64,000 nt of DNA from Lacihabitans sp. CS3-21 (GCF_024343675.1 NZ_RJUD01000002.1:124001-188000), one strand, 5' to 3'. Positions 52,057-61,183 are shown, numbered from the stretch's first letter. A program made the numbers and translations. Notes: generated by a model from the letters alone, not told the origin.

Positions 52057-55000
52057 TCACCTCATCCCTGCCAAATACTCTACCAAGTCACGTATCTCTC
52101 TTTTCGAAAGAATATCGCCCATAGGAGGCATGCTGGAGGGCATGTTTTCTCTTTTTGCAATTCTCGACAAAGCCACTTTGGTTGGCTCGGCGTCAGAAGT
52201 TGCCAATACGATTTCATGCTCGTTTTCCGACATCAAAGTTCCGGTTATTTCTTGTCCGTCTTTTAGTGTCAAGCTTACTTGACCAAATCCTGGAGAAATT
52301 CTATTGCTAGGTTTTACCAATGCTTCAAGTATAATTTCTCTGGTAAGTTTACTTCCAATTTTTCCAAGGTTTGGTCCGACGGTCGATGGTGCTCCTGGAT
52401 TTGTGGTGTGACATCTAACACATTGAGCAGTAGAGTTGTTGTTAAAAATATTCCTACCTTCTCTAAAATCACCACCAAACAGAGCCATTTTGAATTCTTC
52501 AAACCAATCGTCCGATTTTTTGTTGGCATTTAATTTGGCCAAAAGCGTTTCCGAATTGGTTTTCTTCACAGCTTCGCTTAAATCGAGCAACAATTCTTTG
52601 TCCAGTTTTTCAGCAGCCATCAAGTCTATCATAGAGCCTAAAACTTTCTCAGTTTTTGAAATAGGCATATTAGCCAAAGTGTTTATCAATCTCTGTTTTT
52701 CCCTGATTAAGCCTTTCTCAATTATAGGTTTTACAATTTCATTCAGGCTATTCTCGTCAATGTTTAGTTTCGACAATGCACCGATAGAAGCCACTCTTAC
52801 TTCCGATTTTTCGTTTTGTAAACCACTCTGAACTATCTTGTCCAAGCCGCTATAGTTCAAGCTTGAAAGAGCATCTATTGCGGCGATTTTTACTTTAGGG
52901 TCTTTTGTGTTCCCAAAAATATTGACCAGTTTGTCATTAAAAGTATCTATTTTTAAGTTAGAAAGTAACTGACTGATAGCTATTTGGGTTTCTGGGTTTT
53001 CGGCATTTAAGAAAGCTGACAAATGCGGTTCAATGGTGCTTTTTACACTTGCCACATCTCTTAAAAATATTCCTCTATAACGTCCATCCACTCGGTCCAG
53101 AACCGATGGATCTGCCCAAGTACCCAATGCTGCAATCGCTTCCGCTCTTAGTTCGTCCGTTATTTTTTCTTTTTTGGCATAATTTATTAAAGCATCCAAT
53201 GATGTTTTGTCGCCCACACGTAAAGCCACATTGATGGCTCTTCTAAACAAAGGTTCTGAGGTAAATGTGTCATTGCCCAGCAATTTCACCAAGGCTGGAA
53301 ACGCATTTGGAATCGAGGTATCGTCGTTTATTGCTCTTGCGGTTTCTTCCACTATAAACTCATCCTCATCTTGCAAGAAAACTTGAATCTTATCGCTTTT
53401 AAGTCTTCTCAAAACCAACACGGCCGCTAATCTCAAAGATTTACTTTTATTCCCTGCCAAAGCCACCATTTCTGATTCTGCACCCAATTTACTCAAAGCA
53501 AATACACCAGCATGTCTCAAATAAACATCTTCGTCCTTGTTTTTATCTATCATACTCAGAATGTTAGAGATGGTAGATTTATCTCCCAGCTTTCCAAGAG
53601 CTTCAGTAGCATAGAATTTTACACGAGAATTTTCACTTATAAGAAGACTTTTTAGCTTTTCTACGGCATTTTTATTTCTAACTTCTCCCAAAGTTTTTGC
53701 AGCCTGAGCTTGTATTTCGGCATCGCTATCATCCAAAACTTTCAAAAGTGTGGCAGAATATTTAGCTTCTGTTCTTGCCAACATTCCAATTCCCCAAATC
53801 GCATGAATTTTAGCCAGTTGATTTTTTGAAGTATTCAGTGTGTTTTCAAAGACAGCATAGCCCTTCTGTCCGCGATTTACCAATTCGAACTGAGCCTTTT
53901 TACGAATTCTCATATCCTCAAAACCAATCAAATCGGCTAGCATGGCGTCTGTTTGTAGTGGATATTTCAGAGTCATATATGAAAGTGTTTTCTTTCTTAA
54001 ATCCTCCAAATCGTTCTCTTTTTCGGTAACATCTATTTTCCAAACTCTCCCATAATTTTTAGTATCCCAGCCATTTACCCAGTCGGCAGCATACAAAGCA
54101 CCTTCAGGGCCAAACTGAATGGCCGTTGGCAAAATCCCGCTCAAAATATCTTTATCACCATCCAATACGAATGACGCACCTTTTTGCTTTAAGCCAAATG
54201 ACCATATGTGCGAACTTGTGGGTGTTCCAACAAATTCAACCAAGAAGAATTTATTCAGCCAATTTTTTCCAAATGCCGTTCCTGGGTTAAACTGCATGCC
54301 TGTTGGCCCATTGTGGAAATTCATAATGGGCGGAATAATATGGGCCGCCTGACCTTCCCAACGAGGAACAGAAAGTCGTTCATCCATCCAAACTTTATAT
54401 TTGTTGTTTTTGTTGTCAGTGTATTTTCCATATTGCCAATTTGATCGCCAGCCCAAGTCGGCTCCTTCTACCAAGTGCACCAAACGCTCACGCTCGGTTG
54501 GGTGGTCGCCGTCGTTATCAGACGAAATGATGTTGCCATATTGATCAAAAACAAACTCGTGCGTGTTTCTGATGCCTGATGCAAATACTTCAAAATCAGT
54601 ACCATCTGGATTAGAGCGAACCAAAACGCCTTCATTGGGATATTCAAATCTTTTGCCATCCACAGAAGTGATGTTTGCTCCAATATCGCCAATTTGCCAA
54701 TAAATTTTGCCATCAGGACCTTCGGTAATTCCGCTCATTCCATGGCCACCAAAGCCAATATGCACAGCATATCCATGACTAATTGATTTTTTGGTCTCAT
54801 AAAAACCATCTTTGTTTTTGTCAGTCAAACGCCATAAATCTGGACCTGTAGCTATAAAAGCGTCTTTCTCTCTTACCAAAACACCTCCTGCTACGTCGGT
54901 GATTTCCTCGTACAAATCATTGAAAACTCTGGTGGAAACGTCAGCTATGCCATCTTTGTTTTTGTCTTCTAATTTCCAGATTTCTTCTTTTTCAACGGCC

Positions 55001-55461
55001 AAATCTTTCCAATCATGCACGCCGTCTTCATTCAAATCGCTCAACCAACTATTTTCGGTACTTTTTTCGGGAGCAAAAGTTTTTCTTAGAAAAGCACGTC
55101 TGTCTTCAACAGTTTGCAAGCCAATAGAAGCTGTCATCCAGTTTTGATGTCCTCTGATGTCAAATTCTGAGTGTTTTTGGCGGTTTGTTCTTGTCAAATA
55201 TACTGCTCCGTTGTCGTCTATAGACATAGCAATGGGATCGGGTGCCAATGTATCACTTGCCCAAAGTTTAATTTGGAGACCATCAGCTATTTTAATGGGC
55301 ATTTTGTCCCTTACTTCTTGTGCCTTTTTTATGGGGTCTGGTGAATTGTCGCTTATTACGAGAAACTCTTCATTTCCTGTGTTTTTTTTGCAAGAATTTG
55401 CCAAGAAAATAAAGGAAAGTGCAACTAAGAGACTCAGAATTTTAGATGTACTCATCTGCAT
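52057..55461 (-). CDS. PVC-type heme-binding CxxCH lipoprotein (second copy, HEAT repeats)
   Basis: 1134 residues from ATG 55461. Lipoprotein signal (ALSFIFLANSC), a sugar-dehydrogenase-like propeller with PIAMSIDDNGAVYLT and repeated Asp-rich, EF-hand-like loops (LNEDGVHDWKD, DKNKDGIADV). Long HEAT-like repeats follow (VLDDSDAEIQAQAAKTLGEV and others, about 600-1000), and a C-terminal cytochrome c domain with CVRCH and TVGPNLGKIGSKLTREIILE. It is the same architecture as the protein at 12289-15264. Substrate unknown; periplasmic. The frame extends to 55617, but that overlaps the divergent gene and lacks a signal. Confidence 0.87.
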   Translation of the reverse strand: MQMSTSKILSLLVALSFIFLANSCKKNTGNEEFLVISDNSPDPIKKAQEVRDKMPIKIADGLQIKLWASDTLAPDPIAMSIDDNGAVYLTRTNRQKHSEFDIRGHQNWMTASIGLQTVEDRRAFLRKTFAPEKSTENSWLSDLNEDGVHDWKDLAVEKEEIWKLEDKNKDGIADVSTRVFNDLYEEITDVAGGVLVREKDAFIATGPDLWRLTDKNKDGFYETKKSISHGYAVHIGFGGHGMSGITEGPDGKIYWQIGDIGANITSVDGKRFEYPNEGVLVRSNPDGTDFEVFASGIRNTHEFVFDQYGNIISSDNDGDHPTERERLVHLVEGADLGWRSNWQYGKYTDNKNNKYKVWMDERLSVPRWEGQAAHIIPPIMNFHNGPTGMQFNPGTAFGKNWLNKFFLVEFVGTPTSSHIWSFGLKQKGASFVLDGDKDILSGILPTAIQFGPEGALYAADWVNGWDTKNYGRVWKIDVTEKENDLEDLRKKTLSYMTLKYPLQTDAMLADLIGFEDMRIRKKAQFELVNRGQKGYAVFENTLNTSKNQLAKIHAIWGIGMLARTEAKYSATLLKVLDDSDAEIQAQAAKTLGEVRNKNAVEKLKSLLISENSRVKFYATEALGKLGDKSTISNILSMIDKNKDEDVYLRHAGVFALSKLGAESEMVALAGNKSKSLRLAAVLVLRRLKSDKIQVFLQDEDEFIVEETARAINDDTSIPNAFPALVKLLGNDTFTSEPLFRRAINVALRVGDKTSLDALINYAKKEKITDELRAEAIAALGTWADPSVLDRVDGRYRGIFLRDVASVKSTIEPHLSAFLNAENPETQIAISQLLSNLKIDTFNDKLVNIFGNTKDPKVKIAAIDALSSLNYSGLDKIVQSGLQNEKSEVRVASIGALSKLNIDENSLNEIVKPIIEKGLIREKQRLINTLANMPISKTEKVLGSMIDLMAAEKLDKELLLDLSEAVKKTNSETLLAKLNANKKSDDWFEEFKMALFGGDFREGRNIFNNNSTAQCVRCHTTNPGAPSTVGPNLGKIGSKLTREIILEALVKPSNRISPGFGQVSLTLKDGQEITGTLMSENEHEIVLATSDAEPTKVALSRIAKRENMPSSMPPMGDILSKREIRDLVEYLAGMR

Positions 55462-55555
55462 CGTTTGATAATTATGGTTGAAAATTCTACAAAAATATTT
55501 AAAAAAAGCTATATTCGAATTCGGTTCTGTTTTTAAATTTCTAATTAAAAATTTC

Positions 55556-56302
55556 ATGAAAAACTTTCTAAAGAAATCAAGTTTATTTGCTGTTTTGACC
55601 ACCTTGATTTTAATCAATTATTCTTGCAAACCCACCGCACAATCTATTGTGGATGAGTGTATTGAGTTGCATGGAGGTAAGAAGTATGAAGATCTTGGTG
55701 TAGATTTCGATTTTAGAAACATGCATTATACCTTAGAAAATAGAAAAGGCCAATACACCTACACGCGTATGCAAATGGATAGCTCTGGGCATAAAATCGT
55801 GGATGTGGTCACCAATGATTCATTTAGTAGAAATATTGATGGAGTAAAAATCCCTTTAGCTGATTCGATGGCTAAAAAGTATACGAATTCAGTAAATTCT
55901 GTTGCTTATTTTTTTCTACTGCCTAAGCCACTTAATGACCCAGCAGTAAATAAAGAGCTAATTGGTGAAGCGAAAATCAAAGGTAAAGAATATTACAAAA
56001 TCAAAGTTAGATTCAATAAAGAGGGTGGAGGAAAAGATCACAATGACGTGTTTATGTATTGGATAGAAAAAGAATCCAAGTCGATGGATTACTTTGCATA
56101 TTCCTATGAAACCAGTGGCGGAGGTATTAGATTCCGAGAGGCATTTAATCAGAAAACCCTGAATGGCATCAAGTTTAGCGATTATAAAAACTATGGTTTC
56201 GAGGACCTAAAAACTAAACTTGAGGATTTAGACGTGCTTTTTGAACAAAACAAAATACCTTTGAAATCTGAAATTGTCAACCTTAACGTAAACATAAAAT
56301 GA
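55556..56302 (+). CDS. DUF6503 family lipoprotein
   Basis: 248 residues with a lipoprotein signal (LTTLILINYSC). The mature part matches DUF6503: IVDECIELHGGKKYEDLGVDFDFRN..., GKEYYKIKVRFNKEGGGKDH and VFMYWIEKESKSMDYFAYSY, a LolA-like half-barrel architecture in which the protein would bind a lipid or hydrophobic ligand. Function unknown. It is divergent from the CxxCH gene with about 95 bases between, and its stop overlaps the SGNH gene start (ATGA). Confidence 0.75.
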   Translation: MKNFLKKSSLFAVLTTLILINYSCKPTAQSIVDECIELHGGKKYEDLGVDFDFRNMHYTLENRKGQYTYTRMQMDSSGHKIVDVVTNDSFSRNIDGVKIPLADSMAKKYTNSVNSVAYFFLLPKPLNDPAVNKELIGEAKIKGKEYYKIKVRFNKEGGGKDHNDVFMYWIEKESKSMDYFAYSYETSGGGIRFREAFNQKTLNGIKFSDYKNYGFEDLKTKLEDLDVLFEQNKIPLKSEIVNLNVNIK

Positions 56303-56958
56303 AAACCTTTTTATTTGGATTATTCTTAACCTCTCTTCTTTTTGCCTTCAAAGTTGATACGCCTAAGAAAATTATATTTTTTGGAGATTCTATTACCCAA
56401 GCAGGTGTAAATCCAGGCGGATACATTACTATGCTGAAAGATATGTATGCAAAAGCTGGAAACACCTCAGAACTCATTGGTGCTGGAATTGGTGGAAACA
56501 AGGTTTACGACCTTTTCTTGAGAATGGAGGACGACGTTCTTTCAAAAAAGCCTGATGTAGTTGTAATTTATGTTGGAGTTAACGACGTTTGGCACAAAGC
56601 CAGTTATGGCACTGGTACCGATGCAGACAAATTCACGAAGTTTTATACGGCATTGATTAAGAAAATGCAATCGCAAGGAATAAAGCTTATCCTTACCACT
56701 CCAGCGGCAATTGGCGAAAAAAACGACCATAGTAACCAGCAAGACGGTGATCTCAATCAATACTCCAAAATAATCCGAGACTTGGCGAAAGAGCACAAAT
56801 GCGGTTTAGTTGATTTAAGAAAAGAGTTTTTGGCCTATAACCTTGCCAATAACCCAGAAAACAAAGGTCAAGGTATTCTGACCACTGACCGTGTACATCT
56901 TAATGAGGCAGGAAATAAATTCGTGGCAGAGTTGATGTTTCGTGAATTGATGAAGTGA
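56299..56958 (+). CDS. SGNH/GDSL-family esterase, exported
   Basis: 219 residues with a signal peptide (KTFLFGLFLTSLLFAF). The four SGNH blocks are visible: FFGDSITQAG (Ser), GAGIGGNKVYDL (Gly), YVGVNDVWH (Asn) and TTDRVHLNEAGNKF (Asp/His). It likely removes acyl esters from a glycan or lipid outside the cytoplasm; the substrate is not determined. It is translationally coupled to the DUF6503 gene. Confidence 0.88.
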   Translation: MKTFLFGLFLTSLLFAFKVDTPKKIIFFGDSITQAGVNPGGYITMLKDMYAKAGNTSELIGAGIGGNKVYDLFLRMEDDVLSKKPDVVVIYVGVNDVWHKASYGTGTDADKFTKFYTALIKKMQSQGIKLILTTPAAIGEKNDHSNQQDGDLNQYSKIIRDLAKEHKCGLVDLRKEFLAYNLANNPENKGQGILTTDRVHLNEAGNKFVAELMFRELMK

Positions 56959-56973
56959 TTCCGTTTGTTTTTT

Positions 56974-57065
56974 ACCACAGAGGACACAGAGTTTTTATTA
57001 CACAGAGTTGCACAGAGTAATTTCTCCGTGAAACTCTGTGCCTAACTCCGTGAACTCTGTTGTAA
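56974..57065. repeat. Inverted repeat, family B (CACAGAG / CTCTGTG units)
   Basis: The stretch contains ACCACAGAGGACACAGAG and CACAGAGTTGCACAGAG units on the left, then their inverse CCGTGAAACTCTGTG and CCGTGAACTCTGTTGT on the right. The spacing of about 11 bases between units recalls short tandem composition. It lies between the SGNH and GxxExxY genes. A degraded copy is at 61184-61252. Confidence 0.7.
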
Positions 57066-57070
57066 ATTCC

Positions 57071-57445
57071 TCATAGAATAAATCTCCGAATTCCTAATTT
57101 CAAGGATGGAACATTAAAGTTCAACAAGAGCCCAAGCCTGCATTTTGAAAGTTTTAAATAAGTCAATACTTGATCGATATGAATATCCGCAATAGCTTCC
57201 ACGGATTTAATTTCAAGGATAATCTGTTTATTTACAATTAAATCAATCCGATTTCCTGTTTCTAAATGAATTTCCTTATAAACTAACGGTAGTGCTTTCT
57301 GTTTCTCTACCATAAGTCCTGAAGACTTCAATTCATAGAAAAGACATTCCTCATATGCACTTTCCAATAATCCTGGTCCAAGAGCATTATGAACAGTGAA
57401 TGCACATCTCAGAATTTTTTCCGATAAATTATTCAACTCTTCCAT
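57071..57445 (-). CDS. GxxExxY protein (PD-(D/E)XK nuclease-like)
   Basis: 124 residues. The signature GLLESAYEECLFYELKSSG gives the GxxExxY name. A PD-(D/E)XK-type core is visible in ETGNRIDLIVNKQIILEIKS (the acidic and E-x-K residues), followed by IHIDQVLTYLKLS. The family is widespread, small and of unproven function; the fold suggests nuclease activity. It is separated from ssb by three bases, and a family B repeat sits directly at its 3' end. Confidence 0.85.
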   Translation of the reverse strand: MEELNNLSEKILRCAFTVHNALGPGLLESAYEECLFYELKSSGLMVEKQKALPLVYKEIHLETGNRIDLIVNKQIILEIKSVEAIADIHIDQVLTYLKLSKCRLGLLLNFNVPSLKLGIRRFIL

Positions 57446-57448
57446 AAC

Positions 57449-57886
57449 TCAAAATGGCAAATCATCCCCATCCGCCACCTGATTGGGTACCATCGAATTG
57501 GCGGCTTGGTTCGCAGAAGCATAGGTAGCAGAATTTTTATTCTCCCCCTCACGATTTGGTCTGCTGAGCATTTGCATGCTATTGCCTCTTATTTTGAAGG
57601 AGAATTTTTCTACGCCGTTGGCGTCGGTATATTTTTCGGTGCGGATCCGGCCTTCTATGTATACACTATCGCCTTTTTTGAGATATTGCTCGGCTATGCC
57701 TGCCAAGCCTTCCCAAAGTTCTATGCGGTGCCATTCGGTGTTTTCTACTTTTTCTCCGTCTTTGTTTTTATAGGATTCTGTTATGGCGATGTTAAATGTG
57801 GCCACTTTACTGCCGCTTGGGAGTGTTCTTACTTCTGGGTCTGAGCCTAAATTCCCGATCAACAATGCTTTGTTTAATGATGCCAT
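57449..57886 (-). CDS. ssb: Single-stranded DNA-binding protein
   Basis: 145 residues. OB fold with LIGNLGSDPEVRTLPSGSKV, WHRIELWEGLAGIAEQYLKKGDSVYIEGRI and the acidic DDLPF C-terminal tip that recruits partners. It binds single-stranded DNA in replication and repair. It is followed three bases later by the GxxExxY gene, a neighbourhood that could place the nuclease-like protein in DNA processing. Confidence 0.95.
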   Translation of the reverse strand: MASLNKALLIGNLGSDPEVRTLPSGSKVATFNIAITESYKNKDGEKVENTEWHRIELWEGLAGIAEQYLKKGDSVYIEGRIRTEKYTDANGVEKFSFKIRGNSMQMLSRPNREGENKNSATYASANQAANSMVPNQVADGDDLPF

Positions 57887-58058
57887 GATTTTGCTTTAGT
57901 TTGAAATTGTTAATAATGATTTTCAATTGTTTCTTCCCAAATCGAGAAGACGATGCAAAATTGGAGAGGCCACCAAAAATTATTCGGTAGATAAACGTTT
58001 GTATTCGTTTATAAGTGTTTGTTGTCGGGTAAGGGGTTGCTTTTAAGTGTTTTATATT

Positions 58059-58186
58059 TAACACTTAGAATCATAGGAAACAAAGAAGGACTATGATCTC
58101 TATGTGCCTATGTGTTTATAGTAAACAGAACACCTTACAACATAAAGCACACAGCGATAACTTGATCGCTATGTGCCTATGTATTT
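58059..58186. repeat. Two family A inverted repeats
   Basis: Copy 2 is 58059-58116: left AACACTTAGAATCATAGG, right arm CTATGATCTCTATGTGCC... at 58090-58116 with a short interior. Copy 3 (58138-58186) is more diverged: ACACAGCGAT then GATCGCTATGTGCCTATG. Both arms match family A copies elsewhere. They fill the gap between ssb and the DsrE-like gene. Confidence 0.75.
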
Positions 58187-58202
58187 CAAAAAATCAAAGA
58201 AA

Positions 58203-58685
58203 CTATATAAAAAGCATGTGTGTTCCTAATCCTTGTGCTCTTTGGTAAAAGTCTCCAACGGTCAACACACCGTCCAATTCGGGAGCTAAATCTTCTTTTT
58301 TGTAATGAAACATATCCATGGCCAGTCTACATGCCCAGATTTTGACGCCTGATGCTGAAAGAATTTCTACAAATTCTTTCACACCTGGTAGGTCGAGCTT
58401 GTCCATTTCTTTTTTCATCATGTGCGTCGCCAAAGCTTCCATGCCTGGTAGTCCACCCAGCATCGTGGGCATGTGCATGGCGGGATTTCCTACAGTGGCC
58501 ACATGCAAATCTTCCATTTTTTCTTTGTGTAGTGCCTCTAAGCCAAAAAACGTAAAGAACATTTCAGACTCTATGCCTTCCATTCTTGCACCGTTTGCCA
58601 ATACAAACGCCGCATAAACACTATCCAAAGTAGCTTTTGAAAGGATAATCATCATTTTTTTAATTTCACCATTATACTCGCTCAT
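58203..58685 (-). CDS. DsrE/DsrF/DrsH-like family protein
   Basis: 160 residues of the DsrE-like fold (MMIILSKATLDSVYAAFVLANGARMEG, EMFFTFFGLEALHKEKM). The conserved Cys is in KIWACRLAMDMFHY. Such proteins are sulfur-transfer partners or peroxiredoxin-like carriers. It is the last of three minus-strand genes with a DsrC-type protein (58713-59021) and a sulfide:quinone-reductase-like enzyme, consistent with handling sulfane sulfur. Start: ATG 58685. Confidence 0.85.
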   Translation of the reverse strand: MSEYNGEIKKMMIILSKATLDSVYAAFVLANGARMEGIESEMFFTFFGLEALHKEKMEDLHVATVGNPAMHMPTMLGGLPGMEALATHMMKKEMDKLDLPGVKEFVEILSASGVKIWACRLAMDMFHYKKEDLAPELDGVLTVGDFYQRAQGLGTHMLFI

Positions 58686-58712
58686 CTTCTTGTTATTTAA
58701 GTATTTATAAAA

Positions 58713-59021
58713 TTATATACAGCTGGCAGGTTTAGGTATTCCAGCAATTTTTGAAGAAATTTTCAGCGGACCAGCTGGAAACAAAGCATAAAATTCCTTT
58801 ATATCCACCACACCGCTCGCACCCACTCTTCTGATAGTCAGTGGAACTTCGTTTTTATATTGCGTTTGAAGATATTCCAAAACCTCAAAATGTCTGGGCG
58901 AAAGTTCCAAATTGGATTCTTTGGCCAGTTCGTTGGCTATTTCTGGCGACCATTGGCTGAGGTCGGTCATATATCCTTCTTCGTTTACGGCAACACTTTT
59001 GCCTGCTATTGTCTTTTCCAT
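58713..59021 (-). CDS. TusE/DsrC family sulfur relay protein
   Basis: 102 residues of the DsrC/TusE fold (DLSQWSPEIANELAKESNLE, PLTIRRVG, FPAGPLKISSKIAGIPKPASCI). The penultimate C-terminal Cys101 is conserved, but the second redox cysteine of true DsrC (about ten residues earlier) is replaced by Ser in KISSKIAG. A one-cysteine form is the TusE type, acting as a sulfur carrier. It lies between the DsrE-like and SQR-like genes. Confidence 0.88.
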   Translation of the reverse strand: MEKTIAGKSVAVNEEGYMTDLSQWSPEIANELAKESNLELSPRHFEVLEYLQTQYKNEVPLTIRRVGASGVVDIKEFYALFPAGPLKISSKIAGIPKPASCI

Positions 59022-59034
59022 TGTATTATTGTTT

Positions 59035-60267
59035 TTAAAAATGTTTACCTTCTTCTTGCATTGTGGTGGATATAAACGGTATGTGCGTTCCTTTGAGGAG
59101 CATGTTCCAGTAGATCCAGCGGAACGCCAACTTACTCATGTGGTTCATTCGGCTCTCTTGGAGTAATCTTAAAGGCCCAATTCCTGGAAAAGGAAATGTG
59201 CCTTCCACAGGCTCATGGGTGTAGTTGAAGTCAATCAAAAGTGCTTTGCCGCCTCCTGTTTCTACAAAACAGTTGGCATGTCCGTCAAACTCTTCTTTGA
59301 GTGGTTCGCCTGCTATGTATCGTAAAATATTCTCGGTCAATATTTCGGCCTCGAAGTGTGCCACAGAACCTGCTTTGGAGGCCGGTACGTCTGTTGCGTC
59401 ACCGATCACGAAAATATTTTGGTGTTTTTTCGACTGCAAAGTGGCTTTGTGGGTAGGCACGTAGTTGAGTTCGTCACCCATTCCAGAGCGTGCTATCACC
59501 TCGCTGCCTTTGTTGGTGGGCACAGTTACGAGTAGGTCAAATGGTATTTCTCGGCCACCATAATCTATGATTTTTTTGTTTTCGTTGTCTACCGATTCTA
59601 TCGCAAAGTCACTTTCGATGTGGATGTTTTTTTCTACCAAAAGATGCTCTAGTGTGGCTGTGGCCTTAGGTTTTGTAAAAGCCCCACTGAGTGGCGTCAC
59701 GTAGGTAATGTTTACTTTTTCACGCATTTTTTTGTCTTTGAAATACGAGTCAGATAAAAACGTAAATTCCAAAGGTGCTACAGGACATTTGATGGGCATT
59801 TCGGTGATGTGCACCACCAGATTGCCGCCTTCCCATTCTCTAAGTTTATTTCTCAAGGCCAAAGCACCCTCAAAAGTGTAGAAGTCAAAAACTGACTTTT
59901 GCCATTCGCTGCCTTTCATTCCCTGAATTTCTTCTGGGGCAATGTCGTTGCCAGTGGCTATAATCAACAAATCATAGTGGAGTTGGTCGCCATTAGCCAT
60001 TTTTACGAGATTTTCCTCCGGAATAATCTTGTCTATTTTGTCATTGATAAGATTTACGCTATTCGGAATAAACTTTTTGATGGGCTTAATGATGTCTTCA
60101 GGTTCGTAAATATCGAAAGGCAAAAACAGATAGCCGGGCTGATAATAATGCTCCTCTCTTTCGTCTATGATGTCGATTTCCCAAAGATGTCGGTCGAGTT
60201 CTTTGTTTAGGTGGTTGGCCATCATGGTTCCGGCCGTGCCTGCACCTAAAATCAATAATCGTTTCAT
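59035..60267 (-). CDS. Sulfide:quinone oxidoreductase-like FAD enzyme
   Basis: 410 residues from ATG 60267. N-terminal FAD motif LLILGAGTAGTMMAN (residues 8-13 GAGTAG), DIIDEREEHYYQPGY, second dinucleotide region IIATGNDIAPEEI, and VIGDATDVPASKAGSVAHFE typical of SQR/FCC. Cysteines are Cys161 and one in GHANCFVETGGG; the Cys at the usual disulfide positions are fewer than in type I SQR. A C-terminal amphipathic region likely associates it with the membrane. It is presumed to oxidise sulfide, passing sulfur to the DsrE/TusE pair. The frame to 60363 lacks homology. Confidence 0.84.
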   Translation of the reverse strand: MKRLLILGAGTAGTMMANHLNKELDRHLWEIDIIDEREEHYYQPGYLFLPFDIYEPEDIIKPIKKFIPNSVNLINDKIDKIIPEENLVKMANGDQLHYDLLIIATGNDIAPEEIQGMKGSEWQKSVFDFYTFEGALALRNKLREWEGGNLVVHITEMPIKCPVAPLEFTFLSDSYFKDKKMREKVNITYVTPLSGAFTKPKATATLEHLLVEKNIHIESDFAIESVDNENKKIIDYGGREIPFDLLVTVPTNKGSEVIARSGMGDELNYVPTHKATLQSKKHQNIFVIGDATDVPASKAGSVAHFEAEILTENILRYIAGEPLKEEFDGHANCFVETGGGKALLIDFNYTHEPVEGTFPFPGIGPLRLLQESRMNHMSKLAFRWIYWNMLLKGTHIPFISTTMQEEGKHF

Positions 60268-60454
60268 TTTGTAAATATTTATATTGCGTCTTTTTTGATG
60301 TACAAATATTCCAGAAACGCAGAACTCATTCCTATGACTCCCATCATATGAAAATATAATCATATGTAGGTATTTATATATTTGCCTATTTCAGCCCTTG
60401 TGGAAAGTTGTTTGATAGTTGGATTGGATGAAAATGATTTTTGCGAATCTTTTT

Positions 60455-60580
60455 AACACATAGCAGTATAATTTACATAGAAAAACGAGGATATCTATGT
60501 GACTATGTGTTTTTGAAAATTAACATATAGCAACATAGGACATATAGAAAAAACTATGATGTCTATGTGCCTATGTGTTT
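60455..60580. repeat. Two family A inverted repeats
   Basis: Copy 4 (60455-60513): AACACATAGCAGTATAATT..., right arm ATATCTATGTGACTATGTG. Copy 5 (60522-60580): TAACATATAGCAACATAGG..., right arm ending CTATGTGCCTATGTGTTT. They are head-to-tail, 8 bases apart. Arms are those of the copies at 49318 and 58059. Confidence 0.75.
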
Positions 60581-60942
60581 AAATAAATTAATGTAACGCC
60601 CCAATAAAACTTGGCTCTAGGCGGATAAAATTTCTTTTTACGAATATCAAAATACCAAATGAAAAATGAAAAAAGCCAGAAATGCATTAGATTGAATTTT
60701 ATGTGAATATTAGTTTTTTTTAAAGAATTTAAAGTTAAATGATTAAGACAAATTAGCAAGAATTTGATTTTTAAAATGAGTACATAATTTTCATTTTGGT
60801 ATCAAAGATAATTCGATACTTAAAATCAAGTTTTTTCTTAGTGAAACGAGGAATCAAAAAGGAATTATTTATTTTTGTTTAAATTATAAAAATGACTCGT
60901 GTTACCTTCATTTAAGAAGAAGTTGCACTTGAGAAGTTAAAC
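60581..60942. other. AT-rich intergenic region before the 79-residue gene
   Basis: 362 bases without coding potential on either strand, containing short runs of A/T and no strong hairpin. No TTTG/TAnnTTTG pair at the right spacing is found, so the promoter of the following gene is not assigned. Confidence 0.45.
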
Positions 60943-61182
60943 ATGCCAAACTGTAATAAAAGATCGTATTTGACTGAAAACCTTGCTTTAGATGCCTTGA
61001 TAGAGGCTAGGATACGCTTTGTGCAGAATTCATCTGTAACGGTCTATCAGTGTGACGATTGTGCTCAATGGCATTTGACTTCTCGTGGGCATATGCACCC
61101 GAGGTTGGCCAATGAATTGTCGTCTGGGAATGTGGAGAAAAATAGGTTGGCGTATCAATGGGAGAAGAAGTTGGGGTATTGA
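60943..61182 (+). CDS. Small conserved protein with CxxC zinc-ribbon-like motif
   Basis: 79 residues. Recognisable as a small Bacteroidota family by SYLTENLALDALIEARIRF, the cysteine pair YQCDDCAQWHLTSRG and HMHPRLANEL. Only one CxxC pair plus Cys4 is present, so a full zinc site is not certain; His residues may complete it. Function unknown. It stands alone between repeat-filled gaps. Confidence 0.7.
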   Translation: MPNCNKRSYLTENLALDALIEARIRFVQNSSVTVYQCDDCAQWHLTSRGHMHPRLANELSSGNVEKNRLAYQWEKKLGY

Positions 61183-61183
61183 G

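Noticed and set aside
55461-55617. N-terminal extension of the second CxxCH protein
   Set aside because: It overlaps the divergent DUF6503 gene region and places residues before the lipoprotein signal.
49318-60580. Family A repeats as a CRISPR array
   Set aside because: The repeats are inverted pairs scattered among genes, not direct repeats with uniform spacers, and no cas genes are in the window.
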